DNA of 50,673 nt. Origin: Polyangiaceae bacterium. GTDB lineage: Bacteria; Myxococcota_A; Polyangia; Polyangiales; Polyangiaceae. Below are positions 7,043 through 16,932 of the stretch, piece after piece (within the stretch, counting starts at the first letter, position 1; each line of letters starts with the position of its first letter). The position numbers and the translations under genes were made by a program. The stretch covers positions 1 through 50,673 of the forward strand of contig JAICUB010000045.1 in assembly GCA_025936045.1 (NCBI GenBank). The letters are read 5' to 3'. The notes below the pieces were generated by a model. It was not told where the DNA came from. It saw only the letters and a list, made by a program, of their open reading frames with translations, and made no database searches.

Positions 7043-7977
7043 GCGAAGAACGCGATCGAGACGAGCCGGTGGACGCGGAGCAAGCCGAGCTCGAGCGCTT
7101 GCTCCTGCGCTCGGCCAAGCTCGATGTGCCGCCCATGTCGGCACACGAAGCCGCTCGCCTGCGCGGGTTCGAAGAGATCGGCGCGCGGCTCCGGACACGT
7201 GCGCGGCGGCGTTGGGCCGTGACGGGCGGCGTGCTCGCGGTCGCCGCGGGGATTGGCCTCCTCGTATCGCGCCCGCTCCCGCCGAGCCACGTCTCCGCCG
7301 AGCACGTTCGCGACGTGACGCCGCGGCCGGAGCCGAAACCCGCGCCCACGGCGGTGCTTCCCGTCGCGCCGCCGCGCTGCGCCGCGCTCGTGGTCGCGAA
7401 GGGCGACGCCCCGTTGATCGAGGACTTCGAGCACGAGGACTCGTGGGTGCTCGCGGCGGACGGACGCAAAGGGAGTTGGATCACGTACGACGACGGCACC
7501 GGCAAGCAGTCGACGCCGAGTCGCTCGGGGTTGTTTCCGAGTCACATTCCGGGCGCACGCGGCGCGAGCAAGCAGGCGCTGCACGTGAGCGGCGGGAAAT
7601 TCTCCGATTGGGGCGTGACGTTCGGGACGGAGCTCGCCGACGCCGCGTGTTACGACGCGTCCGCCTACGCGGGGATCGAGCTCTGGGCGAAGGGGCCCGG
7701 AGAAATTCGCGTGGGCTTTCAGATGATCGACGTGCAGGACGTGAAGTACGGCGGCTTCTGCCAGACGGACTGCTACGACACGCACCGGAAAATCATCACC
7801 CTCACGCCGGCGTTCCAGAAGTACGTGGTGCGCTGGGAGGAGCTCAGGCAGCTCTTCGTCGCGGGGCCGCCCCTCGCGTTCGATCCGCGGCGCGTACGCT
7901 TCCTCGAGTTCAATATCGCCGCGAAGGACACGCCTTTCGACGTGTGGATCGACGACATTTCGTTCGTGCCGCGCTGA
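7039..7977 (+). CDS. membrane protein, putative anti-sigma/sensor with jelly-roll outer domain
   Basis: The 312-residue product overlaps the sigma gene by ATGA, so translation is coupled. Residues 1-57 are a charged cytoplasmic part, 58-76 a single membrane helix (AVTGGVLAVAAGIGLLV), 77-130 a Pro-rich linker, and 131-312 an outer domain. That domain starts IEDFEHED and ends TPFDVWIDDISFVPR, and aligns throughout with the lipoprotein at 2432-3286 (shared FSDWG/FTDWG, CYDASA/PYDASA, and a Cys pair near GGFC...CYD). The cytoplasmic part lacks the HxxxCxxC of zinc-binding anti-sigma factors, so an anti-sigma role is inferred from synteny and topology only. Confidence 0.75.
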   Translation: MSEERDRDEPVDAEQAELERLLLRSAKLDVPPMSAHEAARLRGFEEIGARLRTRARRRWAVTGGVLAVAAGIGLLVSRPLPPSHVSAEHVRDVTPRPEPKPAPTAVLPVAPPRCAALVVAKGDAPLIEDFEHEDSWVLAADGRKGSWITYDDGTGKQSTPSRSGLFPSHIPGARGASKQALHVSGGKFSDWGVTFGTELADAACYDASAYAGIELWAKGPGEIRVGFQMIDVQDVKYGGFCQTDCYDTHRKIITLTPAFQKYVVRWEELRQLFVAGPPLAFDPRRVRFLEFNIAAKDTPFDVWIDDISFVPR

Positions 7978-8123
7978 GCCTTACGGTCGGCCCGCGGCTG
8001 GATCTCGCGCTGAACGCGCGCGCAGCCGCTCGGCAACGCTTTTCAGCCTGCGCCGCCCAGCGAGCGCGGCGGAAAAATTCACGACCGGTCGAAATGGTCT
8101 CCGGCGTAGTATCGCGCCCTTTC

Positions 8124-10244
8124 ATGCGGACGCGACCCGGCTCGCCTCAACCGCTCGGCGCCACGTGGGACGGCCAGGGCGTGAACTTCGCCCTCTTTTC
8201 GCAACACGCGACGGCCGTCGAGCTCTGCCTCTTCGATTCGCCCGACGCCGTGAGCGAGTCGATTCGCATTCCGGTCAAGGACCGCACGAATCGCATTTGG
8301 CACGTGTACTTGCCGGACGCGATGCCGGGCCAGCTTTACGGCTTTCGCGTGCACGGGCCGTTTGCGCCCGAGCAGGGTCATCGTTTCAATCCGCACAAGC
8401 TGCTCGTCGATCCGTACGCGAGGGCGATCACGGGCGACTTGAGCTCCGCCGACGCGACGTTCGGCTATCCGCTCGGGACGCCCGACGATCTCGTGCTGAG
8501 CACGGTGGACAGCGCCGCCGTGGCGCCGCGATCCGTGGTCGTGGAACAGTCCTTCAGCTGGGGGGACGATCGGCCGCCGCGCGTGCCGTGGAGCCGCACG
8601 ATCGTGTACGAGTGTCACGTCGGTGGCCTCACGCGGACGCACCCCGACGTGCCGGGGCATCTGCGCGGGACGTACCTCGGGATGGCGTCCGACGCGGTGG
8701 TCGACCATCTGCGCGCGCTCTCGGTGACGGCGGTGGAGCTCTTGCCCGTGCACCACGCGCTCCACGAGCGCCGCCTTACCGAGGCGCAGCTCCAGAATTA
8801 TTGGGGTTACAACACGCTCGGCTTTTTCGCGCCCGATCCGCGCTTCGCCACCGGATCACTCGGCCAGCAGGTGGCCGAATTCAAGACGATGGTGAAGACG
8901 TTGCACCGCGCCGGCCTCGAGGTGCTGCTCGACGTCGTTTACAACCACACGGGCGAGGGCAACCAATTCGGTCCCACGCTTTGCTTCCGCGGCATCGACA
9001 ACCGCTCGTATTACCGGCTGGATACGCACTCCCCGCGCCACTACGTGGATTACACCGGGTGCGGCAACAGCTTGAACACGCTGCACCCGCGCACGCTCCA
9101 GCTCGTGCTCGACAGCCTGCGCTACTGGGTCGAAGAGATGCACGTCGACGGCTTTCGCTTCGATCTCGCGACGACGCTCGCGCGCGATCCGTACGAGTTC
9201 GACGCGTTCTCGCGCTTCTTCGCGATGGTGCAGCAGGATCCGGTTTTGTCGCGCGTGAAGCTGATCGCGGAGCCGTGGGATCTCGGGCCGGGCGGTTACC
9301 GGCTCGGCGGGTTCCCCCCCGGCTGGGCGGAGTGGAACGCGCGTTACCGCGATTGCGTGCGGCGCTTTTGGCGCGGCGACGAAGGGCAGGTGCCGGAGCT
9401 CGCGTCGCGTTTGTCGGGCTCGAGCGACATCTTCCACGGCGGCGGTGAGCGCGGGCCGTTCGCGAGCATCAATTTCGTGACGTGTCACGACGGGTTCACG
9501 CTCGAAGATCTGGTGTCGTACGACCACAAGCACAACGAGGCGAACGGGGAAGACAACCGCGACGGCACGAACGAAAACTTCAGCCGCAACTGGGGCGCCG
9601 AAGGTGAGACCACGTCCGCGCCGGTCGTGCGCATGCGCGAGCGGATGCGAAAGAACTTCCTCGCGACGCTCGCGTTCTCGCAAGGCGTGCCGATGATTTC
9701 GCACGGCGACGAGATCGCGCGCACGCAGCGCGGCAACAACAACGCGTACTGTCAGGACAACGCGATCTCCTGGGTCGATTGGGACATCGGCCCCGCCGAG
9801 GAAGAGCTGCTCGAGTTCACGCGTGAGGTGCTCGCCATCACGCGCAAAAATCCGGTCTTCCGCCGCCGCCGGTTTTTCAGCGGCGGCCCCGTGGGTGACG
9901 GGACCGCGAAGGACGTCTCCTGGATCCGTCCGAGCGGCGGCGAGATGACGCTCGAGGACTGGAGCGACCCGAAAACGCAGTGGCTCGGGATGCTGATCCA
10001 CGGTGAGGCATCCGACGACGTGGACGAGCGTGGGCGCCCGAACCGTGGACAATCGCTACTGCTGCTCCTGAACGCGAGCGTGCGGGCGCAGCACTACGCG
10101 CTTCCCAAGCTGCCTGAGCGCGGCTCTTGGCACGAGGCTGCCAATACCGCCCAGTCGGCCGGACGTGCGCCCCGGCGCGTGCCGCGCACGGGCGTGAACG
10201 TGGCCCCGCATTCGCTGGTGCTCTTGTGGTACGAACCGAGCTGA
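8124..10244 (+). CDS. glgX: glycogen debranching enzyme
   Basis: A 706-residue GH13 enzyme, the usual length for GlgX, hydrolysing alpha-1,6 branches of limit dextrin in the cytoplasm. An N-terminal CBM48-like domain (LGATWDGQGVNFALFS) precedes the barrel. Catalytic motifs are the nucleophile Asp in DGFRFDLATTL (near residue 345), the acid Glu in LIAEPWD (near 380) and the transition-state His-Asp in TCHDGF (near 453). The NYWGYNT segment typical of GlgX is present. The start ATG 8124 gives the family N-terminus, though in-frame codons extend further upstream. Its stop overlaps the ATG of glgB by one base (TGATG), so the two glycogen genes are co-translated. Confidence 0.95.
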   Translation: MRTRPGSPQPLGATWDGQGVNFALFSQHATAVELCLFDSPDAVSESIRIPVKDRTNRIWHVYLPDAMPGQLYGFRVHGPFAPEQGHRFNPHKLLVDPYARAITGDLSSADATFGYPLGTPDDLVLSTVDSAAVAPRSVVVEQSFSWGDDRPPRVPWSRTIVYECHVGGLTRTHPDVPGHLRGTYLGMASDAVVDHLRALSVTAVELLPVHHALHERRLTEAQLQNYWGYNTLGFFAPDPRFATGSLGQQVAEFKTMVKTLHRAGLEVLLDVVYNHTGEGNQFGPTLCFRGIDNRSYYRLDTHSPRHYVDYTGCGNSLNTLHPRTLQLVLDSLRYWVEEMHVDGFRFDLATTLARDPYEFDAFSRFFAMVQQDPVLSRVKLIAEPWDLGPGGYRLGGFPPGWAEWNARYRDCVRRFWRGDEGQVPELASRLSGSSDIFHGGGERGPFASINFVTCHDGFTLEDLVSYDHKHNEANGEDNRDGTNENFSRNWGAEGETTSAPVVRMRERMRKNFLATLAFSQGVPMISHGDEIARTQRGNNNAYCQDNAISWVDWDIGPAEEELLEFTREVLAITRKNPVFRRRRFFSGGPVGDGTAKDVSWIRPSGGEMTLEDWSDPKTQWLGMLIHGEASDDVDERGRPNRGQSLLLLLNASVRAQHYALPKLPERGSWHEAANTAQSAGRAPRRVPRTGVNVAPHSLVLLWYEPS

Positions 10245-12442
10245 TGGATCCGGACGCTCTCGTCCACGCCTCGGACCTCAAAACCTTTGCCCGCGGGGAG
10301 CGCCACCAGCCGCACTCGCTGCTCGGTCTGCACGGCGCGGAGCTTTACGGCACGCGGGGCACGATTGTCCGGGCGTTTCACCCGGACGCCGCCGGGTGCG
10401 AGCTCTTGCGTCCCGACAACTCACCCGCGGCCATGGTGCCGCTCGGCGAGGGGCTGTTCGCCGTGTTCGTCCCGCACGTCGAGCCGCCGTTTGCGTACCG
10501 GCTGCGCTTTCACTTCGACGGCGCCGGCACTTGGGAGCGCGACGATCCGTATCGTTTCTTGCCGACGCTCGGCGATCTCGATTTGCACCTCTTCGGTGAG
10601 GGGAAGCACCGGCGCTTGTGGCAGGTGCTCGGTTCGCACGTGCGCACCATGGACGGAACGACGGGCACCGCATTCGCCGTGTGGGCCCCGAACGCCCAGG
10701 CCGTGAGCGTCGTCGGGGATTTCAATCGCTGGGACGGGCGCCTCTATCCGATGCGCTCGCTCGGTTCGAGCGGCATTTGGGAGCTCTTCGTGCCCGGCGT
10801 CGGCGTCGGCGCTCTCTACAAGTACGAAATTCGCACCCGTGAGGGCGAGCTCCGCACCAAGACCGATCCGTACGGCCGCGAGATGGAGCTGCCGCCGGCG
10901 ACGGCGACGCGCGTCGTCGAGTCGAGTTACGCGTGGAGCGACGAGCCGTGGATGCAGTCGCGCATGGCCAAGGACATGACGCGCGAGCCGGTGTCCGTCT
11001 ACGAGCTGCACATGGGCTCGTGGGCGCGCGTGCCCGAGGAGGACCACCGCTGGCTCACGTATCGCGAGCTTGCGCCGCGGCTCGTCAATCACGTCAAGCT
11101 CTTGGGCTTCACGCACATCGAGCTGATGCCCGTCGCGGAGCACGCGTTCTATCCGTCCTGGGGTTACCAGGTGACGGGCTACTTCGCGCCCACGGCCCGC
11201 TACGGCACGCCGGACGATTTTCGGCACTTCGTCGATTACTGTCACCAGGCGGGCATCGGCGTGATCGTCGATTGGGTGCCGGCGCACTTCCCCAAGGACG
11301 ATTTTTCGCTGCGCCGCTTCGACGGGACGCCGCTCTACGAGCACGAGGATCCGCGGCGCGGCGAGCATCCGGATTGGGGGACGCTCATCTTCAATTACGG
11401 GCGCACGGAGGTGCGAAACTTCCTCGTCGCGAACGCCCTCTACTGGCTCGAGGAGTTTCACATCGACGGGCTCCGCGTCGACGCCGTCGCGTCGATGCTG
11501 TACCTCGATTACAGCCGCAAGGAAGGGGAATGGATGCCGAACCCCTACGGCGGCCGCGAGAACGTCGAGGCCATCGATTTCCTGCGCGCGTTCAACAGCG
11601 CCGTGCGCGAGGAAGTGCCGGGAGCGTTCACGATCGCGGAGGAGTCGACGGCATGGGGCGGCGTGACGCGTCCGCCGTCCGAAGGCGGGCTCGGTTTCAC
11701 TTTCAAGTGGAACATGGGCTGGATGCACGACACGCTGAACTTCTTCACGAAGGAGCCGGTGCACCGTAAGCACCACATCGATCAGCTCACGTTCTCGATG
11801 CTCTACGAGTACACGGAGCGCTTCATCAACTCGATTTCCCACGACGAGGTCGTGCACGGCAAAGGCGCCTTGATCGAGAAGATGCCGGGGGATTTCTGGC
11901 AGAAGCTCGCGAATTTGCGGCTGCTTTTGGCTTACCAGTACACGCGCCCGGGCAAGCAGCTCCTGTTCATGGGGACCGAGTTCGCGCAGCACCACGAGTG
12001 GAACGTCGACGCGAGCCTCGACTGGCACATCGCCGACCATCCGCAGCGGCAGGAGCTACAGCGGTACATAGCGGAGCTCGCGCGTTATTACGCGCAGACG
12101 CCCGCGCTCTGGCGCTCCGATCCGGACCCGTTCGGCTTCGAATGGATCGACTGCTCGGACAAGAACAACACGGTGCTCTCGTACATGCGGCGCGACGTCG
12201 ACAAGTTCGTCATCGTGGTGCTGAACTTCACGCCCGTGCCGCGTGAGGGTTACCGGATTGGCGTTCCGCGCAGCGGGCGTTACGTCGAGCGTCTCTCGAG
12301 CGACGACCAGCGCTTCGGCGGGAGCGAGTTCCAGACGGCCGCGGTCGTGGATGCCGATCCGGTGCCGACGCACAATCGCGAATGGTCGCTGGTGCTGAAC
12401 CTGCCGCCCCTCGGCGCGCTGATTCTCGAGCCGGCCGGCTGA
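10244..12442 (+). CDS. glgB: 1,4-alpha-glucan branching enzyme
   Basis: This 732-residue GH13 enzyme makes alpha-1,6 branches in glycogen. The N-terminal branching-enzyme domain (ARGERHQPHSLLG) is followed by a CBM48 (TAFAVWAPNAQAVSVVGDF) and the barrel. Catalytic motifs are HIDGLRVDAVASMLYLDY (Asp nucleophile near residue 408), TIAEESTAW (Glu near 466) and ISHDEVVHGKG (His-Asp near 533). The length and full set of motifs indicate an intact enzyme. The start overlaps the glgX stop by one base. Pairing branching with debranching enzyme in one operon is common and suggests storage-glucan turnover; glgA, glgC and glgP are not in this window. Confidence 0.96.
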   Translation: MDPDALVHASDLKTFARGERHQPHSLLGLHGAELYGTRGTIVRAFHPDAAGCELLRPDNSPAAMVPLGEGLFAVFVPHVEPPFAYRLRFHFDGAGTWERDDPYRFLPTLGDLDLHLFGEGKHRRLWQVLGSHVRTMDGTTGTAFAVWAPNAQAVSVVGDFNRWDGRLYPMRSLGSSGIWELFVPGVGVGALYKYEIRTREGELRTKTDPYGREMELPPATATRVVESSYAWSDEPWMQSRMAKDMTREPVSVYELHMGSWARVPEEDHRWLTYRELAPRLVNHVKLLGFTHIELMPVAEHAFYPSWGYQVTGYFAPTARYGTPDDFRHFVDYCHQAGIGVIVDWVPAHFPKDDFSLRRFDGTPLYEHEDPRRGEHPDWGTLIFNYGRTEVRNFLVANALYWLEEFHIDGLRVDAVASMLYLDYSRKEGEWMPNPYGGRENVEAIDFLRAFNSAVREEVPGAFTIAEESTAWGGVTRPPSEGGLGFTFKWNMGWMHDTLNFFTKEPVHRKHHIDQLTFSMLYEYTERFINSISHDEVVHGKGALIEKMPGDFWQKLANLRLLLAYQYTRPGKQLLFMGTEFAQHHEWNVDASLDWHIADHPQRQELQRYIAELARYYAQTPALWRSDPDPFGFEWIDCSDKNNTVLSYMRRDVDKFVIVVLNFTPVPREGYRIGVPRSGRYVERLSSDDQRFGGSEFQTAAVVDADPVPTHNREWSLVLNLPPLGALILEPAG

Positions 12443-12537
12443 CGCACGCGCGGCTTTCGGCGACTTTCGCCCTTAATTCTTGCGCGCGACGACCGTTCGG
12501 AGGTCGAGCCCATGTCTCGACGTCGCGAGGCGAGCGC

Positions 12538-12915
12538 GTGCTGAATACCAGGGGCCTCGAACCGCCCGAGCTCGCTTCCGTGCGGATTGTCTTTACCCCC
12601 GCGGGTCTGGTGCTTTCCGGCACGATCACGACGAAGGAGCCCGGGAGCGCGCTCAGCCTCTTCTTCCGTGCCGTGCACGAGCTCTCGATCGCCGAGCGCA
12701 TTCAAGAACTCTGCATCGACGTCCGCGCGCTCACGCTCGTGAACTCGTCCGCGCTCCGGCTCTTCATCGATTGGGCAATCTGGGTCTCGCAGCCGCCCGG
12801 CGCGTCGTACAAGTTGCGCTTCATCCCCAGTCCGCACGTGACGTGGCAGCGCCTCAGTTTCCCGCCGCTCGCGCAGCTCGCGGCCAAGCACCTCATTTTG
12901 GAAGACGGCGCTTAG
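12538..12915 (+). CDS. STAS-like (anti-anti-sigma fold) protein
   Basis: A small cytoplasmic protein of 125 residues. The strand-turn segment CIDVRALTLVNSSALRLFIDW matches the STAS/SpoIIAA pattern in which a Ser after Asn (NSS) heads a helix and is the phosphorylatable residue; related proteins include the slr1659 type. The start is taken as GTG 12538, with a weak GCGAG site before it; the frame is open upstream into glgB but that part overlaps glgB coding and lacks coding character. It lies 95 bases behind glgB and may be read from the same transcript. A partner kinase or phosphatase is not adjacent; the PP2C-like protein at 28740 is far away. The family assignment is from pattern only. Confidence 0.6.
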   Translation: MLNTRGLEPPELASVRIVFTPAGLVLSGTITTKEPGSALSLFFRAVHELSIAERIQELCIDVRALTLVNSSALRLFIDWAIWVSQPPGASYKLRFIPSPHVTWQRLSFPPLAQLAAKHLILEDGA

Positions 12916-12956
12916 GCGCAGTGGGCTCAGCTGCACCCGTAGGCGCACGCAGCCTC

Positions 12957-12979
12957 GGCACGCGCACTCCCCGCGTGCC
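12957..12979. terminator. hairpin after STAS-like gene
   Basis: GGCACGC (12957-12963) and GCGTGCC (12973-12979) form a 7-bp stem with a 9-base loop about 40 bases past the stop at 12915. It has no T-run. The remaining bases to 13150 contain no recognisable gene. Confidence 0.3.
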
Positions 12980-13150
12980 TCGCCGGCCGTAAGGCGCCAC
13001 GCTCGAACGCGTCCGAGCCGCTGCCGGCAAGGCGAGGTGGGACGTCCAAAACCACCGAACTGTCGGTCGCTCATAGGCAAAAGGGCCAAATCTCCGCCAT
13101 CGGGCGGCTTGAGGCTTGCGTAGGACGGGTGGGGATTCATTATTGGTCGT

Positions 13151-14217
13151 ATGATAAAAAATCGAGGCGCGGCGGTGCGTGGGCTCGGGTTCGTCCTCGT
13201 CGCGGCGGTCAGCGTCTTGGCGGCGGGGTGCACGCAGGCGAGCGTGACGCCGGGCGAGGAGGTGTATCAGGGTACGGCCGAGCTCGAGGAGCGGGAGCTC
13301 TCGTTCGAAGTCGGTGGGCGGCTGACGGCCGTGAACGCCCAGGAGGGCGACGAGGTGCGCGCGGGGGCGCTGCTCGCGACGGTGGACGGTGCGCTCGATG
13401 AGCAGGCACGCCTCGCGCAAGGACTCGAGGCGCGCGCCGCAGAGGCGCAAGCGACCGTGGTCGAGCAGGGAGTACGACCCGAGGAGATTGCGGCGACGCG
13501 TGCGCGCCTGCGGGCGGCGCAGTCGGCCGAGGAACTTGCGAAGCGGCAGCTCGCCCGCGAGCGTGACCTCCATGCGCAGGGTGCGACGCCGGCGTCCGAG
13601 CTCGATCGCCGTGAGACGGATTATGCGCGGGCCGTGGCCGAACGCGAAGCGCTCCAGAGTCAATTGGGAGAGCAGCAGCGCGGCGCGCGGCCCGAGGAAC
13701 GTGCAGCGGCGCAAGCGAAGGCCCACGCGGCCGACGCAAACGTGACGCTCGCTGCCCTGCGCGTGGAAAAGCGGGATTTGCGCGCGCCGGCCGACGGAAT
13801 CGTGCTCGACGCGCACTTGAAGACGGGCGAAGTGGTCGCGGCCGGAACACCGGTGTTCACCGTCGCCGACCCCGGGCGGTTGCATGCGTACGTGTTCGTT
13901 CCGCAGGCGAAGCTCTCGGGCATCGACGTGGGTGACCGCGCGACCGTGCGGGCGGACGGCGTGGGACGCGTGCTCGCTGGGCACGTCGAGAACATCGCGC
14001 GCCGCGCCGAGTTCACTCCACGCTATCTCTTCAGCGAAACCGAACGCGCGAACCTCGTCGTCCGCGTAAAGGTGCGCATCGACGACCCGAACGGCTTGTT
14101 GCACGCGGGCGTCCCCCTGCGCGTGACCATCGAGCGTGACACGCCGCCGAGCGCGCGTACGCTGACGCCTCCGCCCTCGCCCGCGCCGAGCTCGCTGCCT
14201 GCGCCGGGGACTGCGCC

Positions 14218-14221
<4 letters not shown>
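13151..14221 (+). CDS. HlyD/YbhG-type periplasmic adaptor lipoprotein
   Basis: The 356-residue membrane fusion protein links an inner-membrane exporter to the outer membrane. The signal peptide ends in a lipobox (SVLAAGC, Cys27), so it is lipid-anchored. The first lipoyl half (ELSFEVGGRLTAVNAQEGDEV) comes next, then a long alpha-helical hairpin rich in Ala/Glu/Arg (about 85-205), then the second lipoyl half (RAPADGIVLDAHLKTGEVV) and a beta-barrel, with a Pro/Ser tail. It is the first gene of a four-gene overlapping operon. It resembles E. coli YbhG, whose system (ybhGFSR) exports drugs and cations under a TetR regulator; substrate here is unknown. The stop overlaps the ATPase start by GTGA. 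Confidence 0.9.
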
Positions 14222-15173
<952 letters not shown>

Positions 15174-15177
<4 letters not shown>

Positions 15178-16295
15178 ACCTCCGCCCGTTCGTCGTCGCC
15201 TGGAAGGAGCTGCTGCAGCTACGCCGCGATCGCATGACGCTCGCGATGATGATCGCGCTGCCGCTTTTGCAGCTGATGCTCTTCGGCTACGCGATCAACA
15301 CGGACGTGCGGCACATGCCGACGCTCGTGTACGACCAGGACGAGAGCGCACTTTCTCGCGATTTTGCCGCGGGCATGGTGGCGACCGGCTTTTACGACGT
15401 GGTCGGCCACGCCCGGAGTTACGCGGACGTCGAGCAGGCGCTCCGTCGCGGCAGCGCGCGCGTCGCGCTCGTCGTGCCGCCCGGCTACGGCGCGAACGTG
15501 CGCGCCGGCAAGGCCGCGCGGCTCCAGCTCATCGTCGACGGCTCCGACCCGCAAACGGTGGCGAGCGCGACCAATACGGCGACGGGCATGGCCGCGGCGC
15601 GCTCGAGTGAGCTCCTGCTCGCGCGTCTGGCGCGTACGGGCGCAGCGCTCGAGCCGATCACGCTCGAGCCGAACACTTGGTATAACCCCGAGGTTCGTAC
15701 GGCCGTCTACGTCGTGCCCGGTCTCGTCGGCGTCATTCTCACGATGACGATGGTGATGCTGACGGCCATGGCGGTAGCGCGCGAACGGGAGCGCGGAACA
15801 CTCGAGCAGCTGATCGTGTCGCCCGTGCGACCGGTGGAGCTCGTGCTCGGTAAAATCGCCCCTTATATCCTGATCGGCTACGTGCAGATGACCGTGATTC
15901 TCCTGGCCGGCCACTACCTCTTTCACGTGCCTTTCCGCGGCTCCGTCGTGCTCCTCTATGCGCTCGCGTTCCTGTTCATCGCCGCAAATCTCGCGATCGG
16001 TCTCTTCTTTTCGACTCTCGCGCGCACGCAGCAGCAGGCCATGCAGATGTCGTTCTTCTTTCTGCTCCCGAACATCCTGCTCACGGGGTTCATGTTCCCG
16101 TTCGAAGGGATTCCCCGGCCCGCGCAGATCCCGGCGGAGGCGCTGCCGCTCACGCACTTCTTGCGCATCGTTCGCAGCATCGTGCTCAAGGGCGGCGGCT
16201 TCGAGGACGTGTACCGAGAGCTCCTGTGGCTCTCCGGTATCTTCGCCGCGCTCGTGCTCGTGAGCTCGCTGCGCTTTCGAAAGAAGCTCGTCTGA
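15174..16295 (+). CDS. ABC-2 type permease
   Basis: The 373-residue inner-membrane permease begins at GTG 15174 (GTGA overlap with the ATPase). It has one N-terminal helix (MMIALPLLQLMLFGYAIN), a large outer loop of about 140 residues and five helices in the C-terminal half, the ABC2_membrane_3 layout of YbhS/YbhR. The coupling segment AVARERERGTLEQLIVSPV is the conserved family motif. Only one permease gene is present whereas E. coli has two, so a homodimer is likely. Its stop overlaps the TetR gene by one base (TGATG). Confidence 0.93.
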
Positions 16296-16903
16296 TGGCG
16301 CGACCTCGCACCGACATCGGGCCGCGCATCGTCGTCGCCGCGCGCAAGCACTTCCGCCGGAGCGGAGTCGAGGGCTCGTCGCTCCGCGCCATCGCGCGCG
16401 AGGCCAAGACGAGCATCGGCATGGTCTACTATTACTTTCCGACCAAGGACGACCTCTTCTTCGCCGTCGTCGAAGAGACTTATCAGGGGATCTTGGCGGA
16501 CCTCGAGCGGCTGCTCACGCCGGAGGCGCCCGTCGCCGTGCGGCTCGAACGCCTATTCGAACGCATCGCGGGCGTGAGCGACGAGGAGGTCGTGATCTTG
16601 CGGCTGGTGGCGCAAGAGGGCTTGCTGCAATCGCCGCGATTTCAGCGGCTCGTCGAGCGCTTCTTGCGCGGTCACGTGCCGATGGTGCTGCGCACGCTGC
16701 TCGACGGGGTGAGCGAAGGCGCGCTCGACGGCCGCCGGCACCCGATCGTGCTCATGCTTGCGACGTTCGGGCTCGCCGGGCCGCCGCAGCTCATCCGCCG
16801 CGCGCTCGGGGATCGCTTGCCGCTGCCGAACGCCCCGAGCGGTAAGGAGCTCGCGCACGAGCTCGTCGATGTACTCCTGAACGGGATCGCGAAGCGCGCG
16901 TGA
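16295..16903 (+). CDS. TetR-family transcriptional regulator
   Basis: A 202-residue regulator with an N-terminal helix-turn-helix (residues about 8-55: VAARKHFRRSGVEGSSLRAI, then TSIGMVYYYFPTKDDLF, the signature of TetR helix 3) and a C-terminal ligand domain from 60 on. The ATG at 16295 overlaps the permease stop by one base, so it is the last gene of the exporter operon and probably controls it, as CecR does for ybhGFSR in E. coli. An operator could not be identified upstream of 13151. The ligand is unknown. Confidence 0.93.
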   Translation: MARPRTDIGPRIVVAARKHFRRSGVEGSSLRAIAREAKTSIGMVYYYFPTKDDLFFAVVEETYQGILADLERLLTPEAPVAVRLERLFERIAGVSDEEVVILRLVAQEGLLQSPRFQRLVERFLRGHVPMVLRTLLDGVSEGALDGRRHPIVLMLATFGLAGPPQLIRRALGDRLPLPNAPSGKELAHELVDVLLNGIAKRA

Positions 16904-16932
16904 GGCGGCGATCTGCTAGCTTGTCGTTCGAT

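Noticed and set aside
8299..8315. Sigma-54-like TGGCACGTGTACTTGC inside glgX
   Set aside because: The GG to GC spacing is 11 instead of 10 and it lies within codons of a conserved enzyme.
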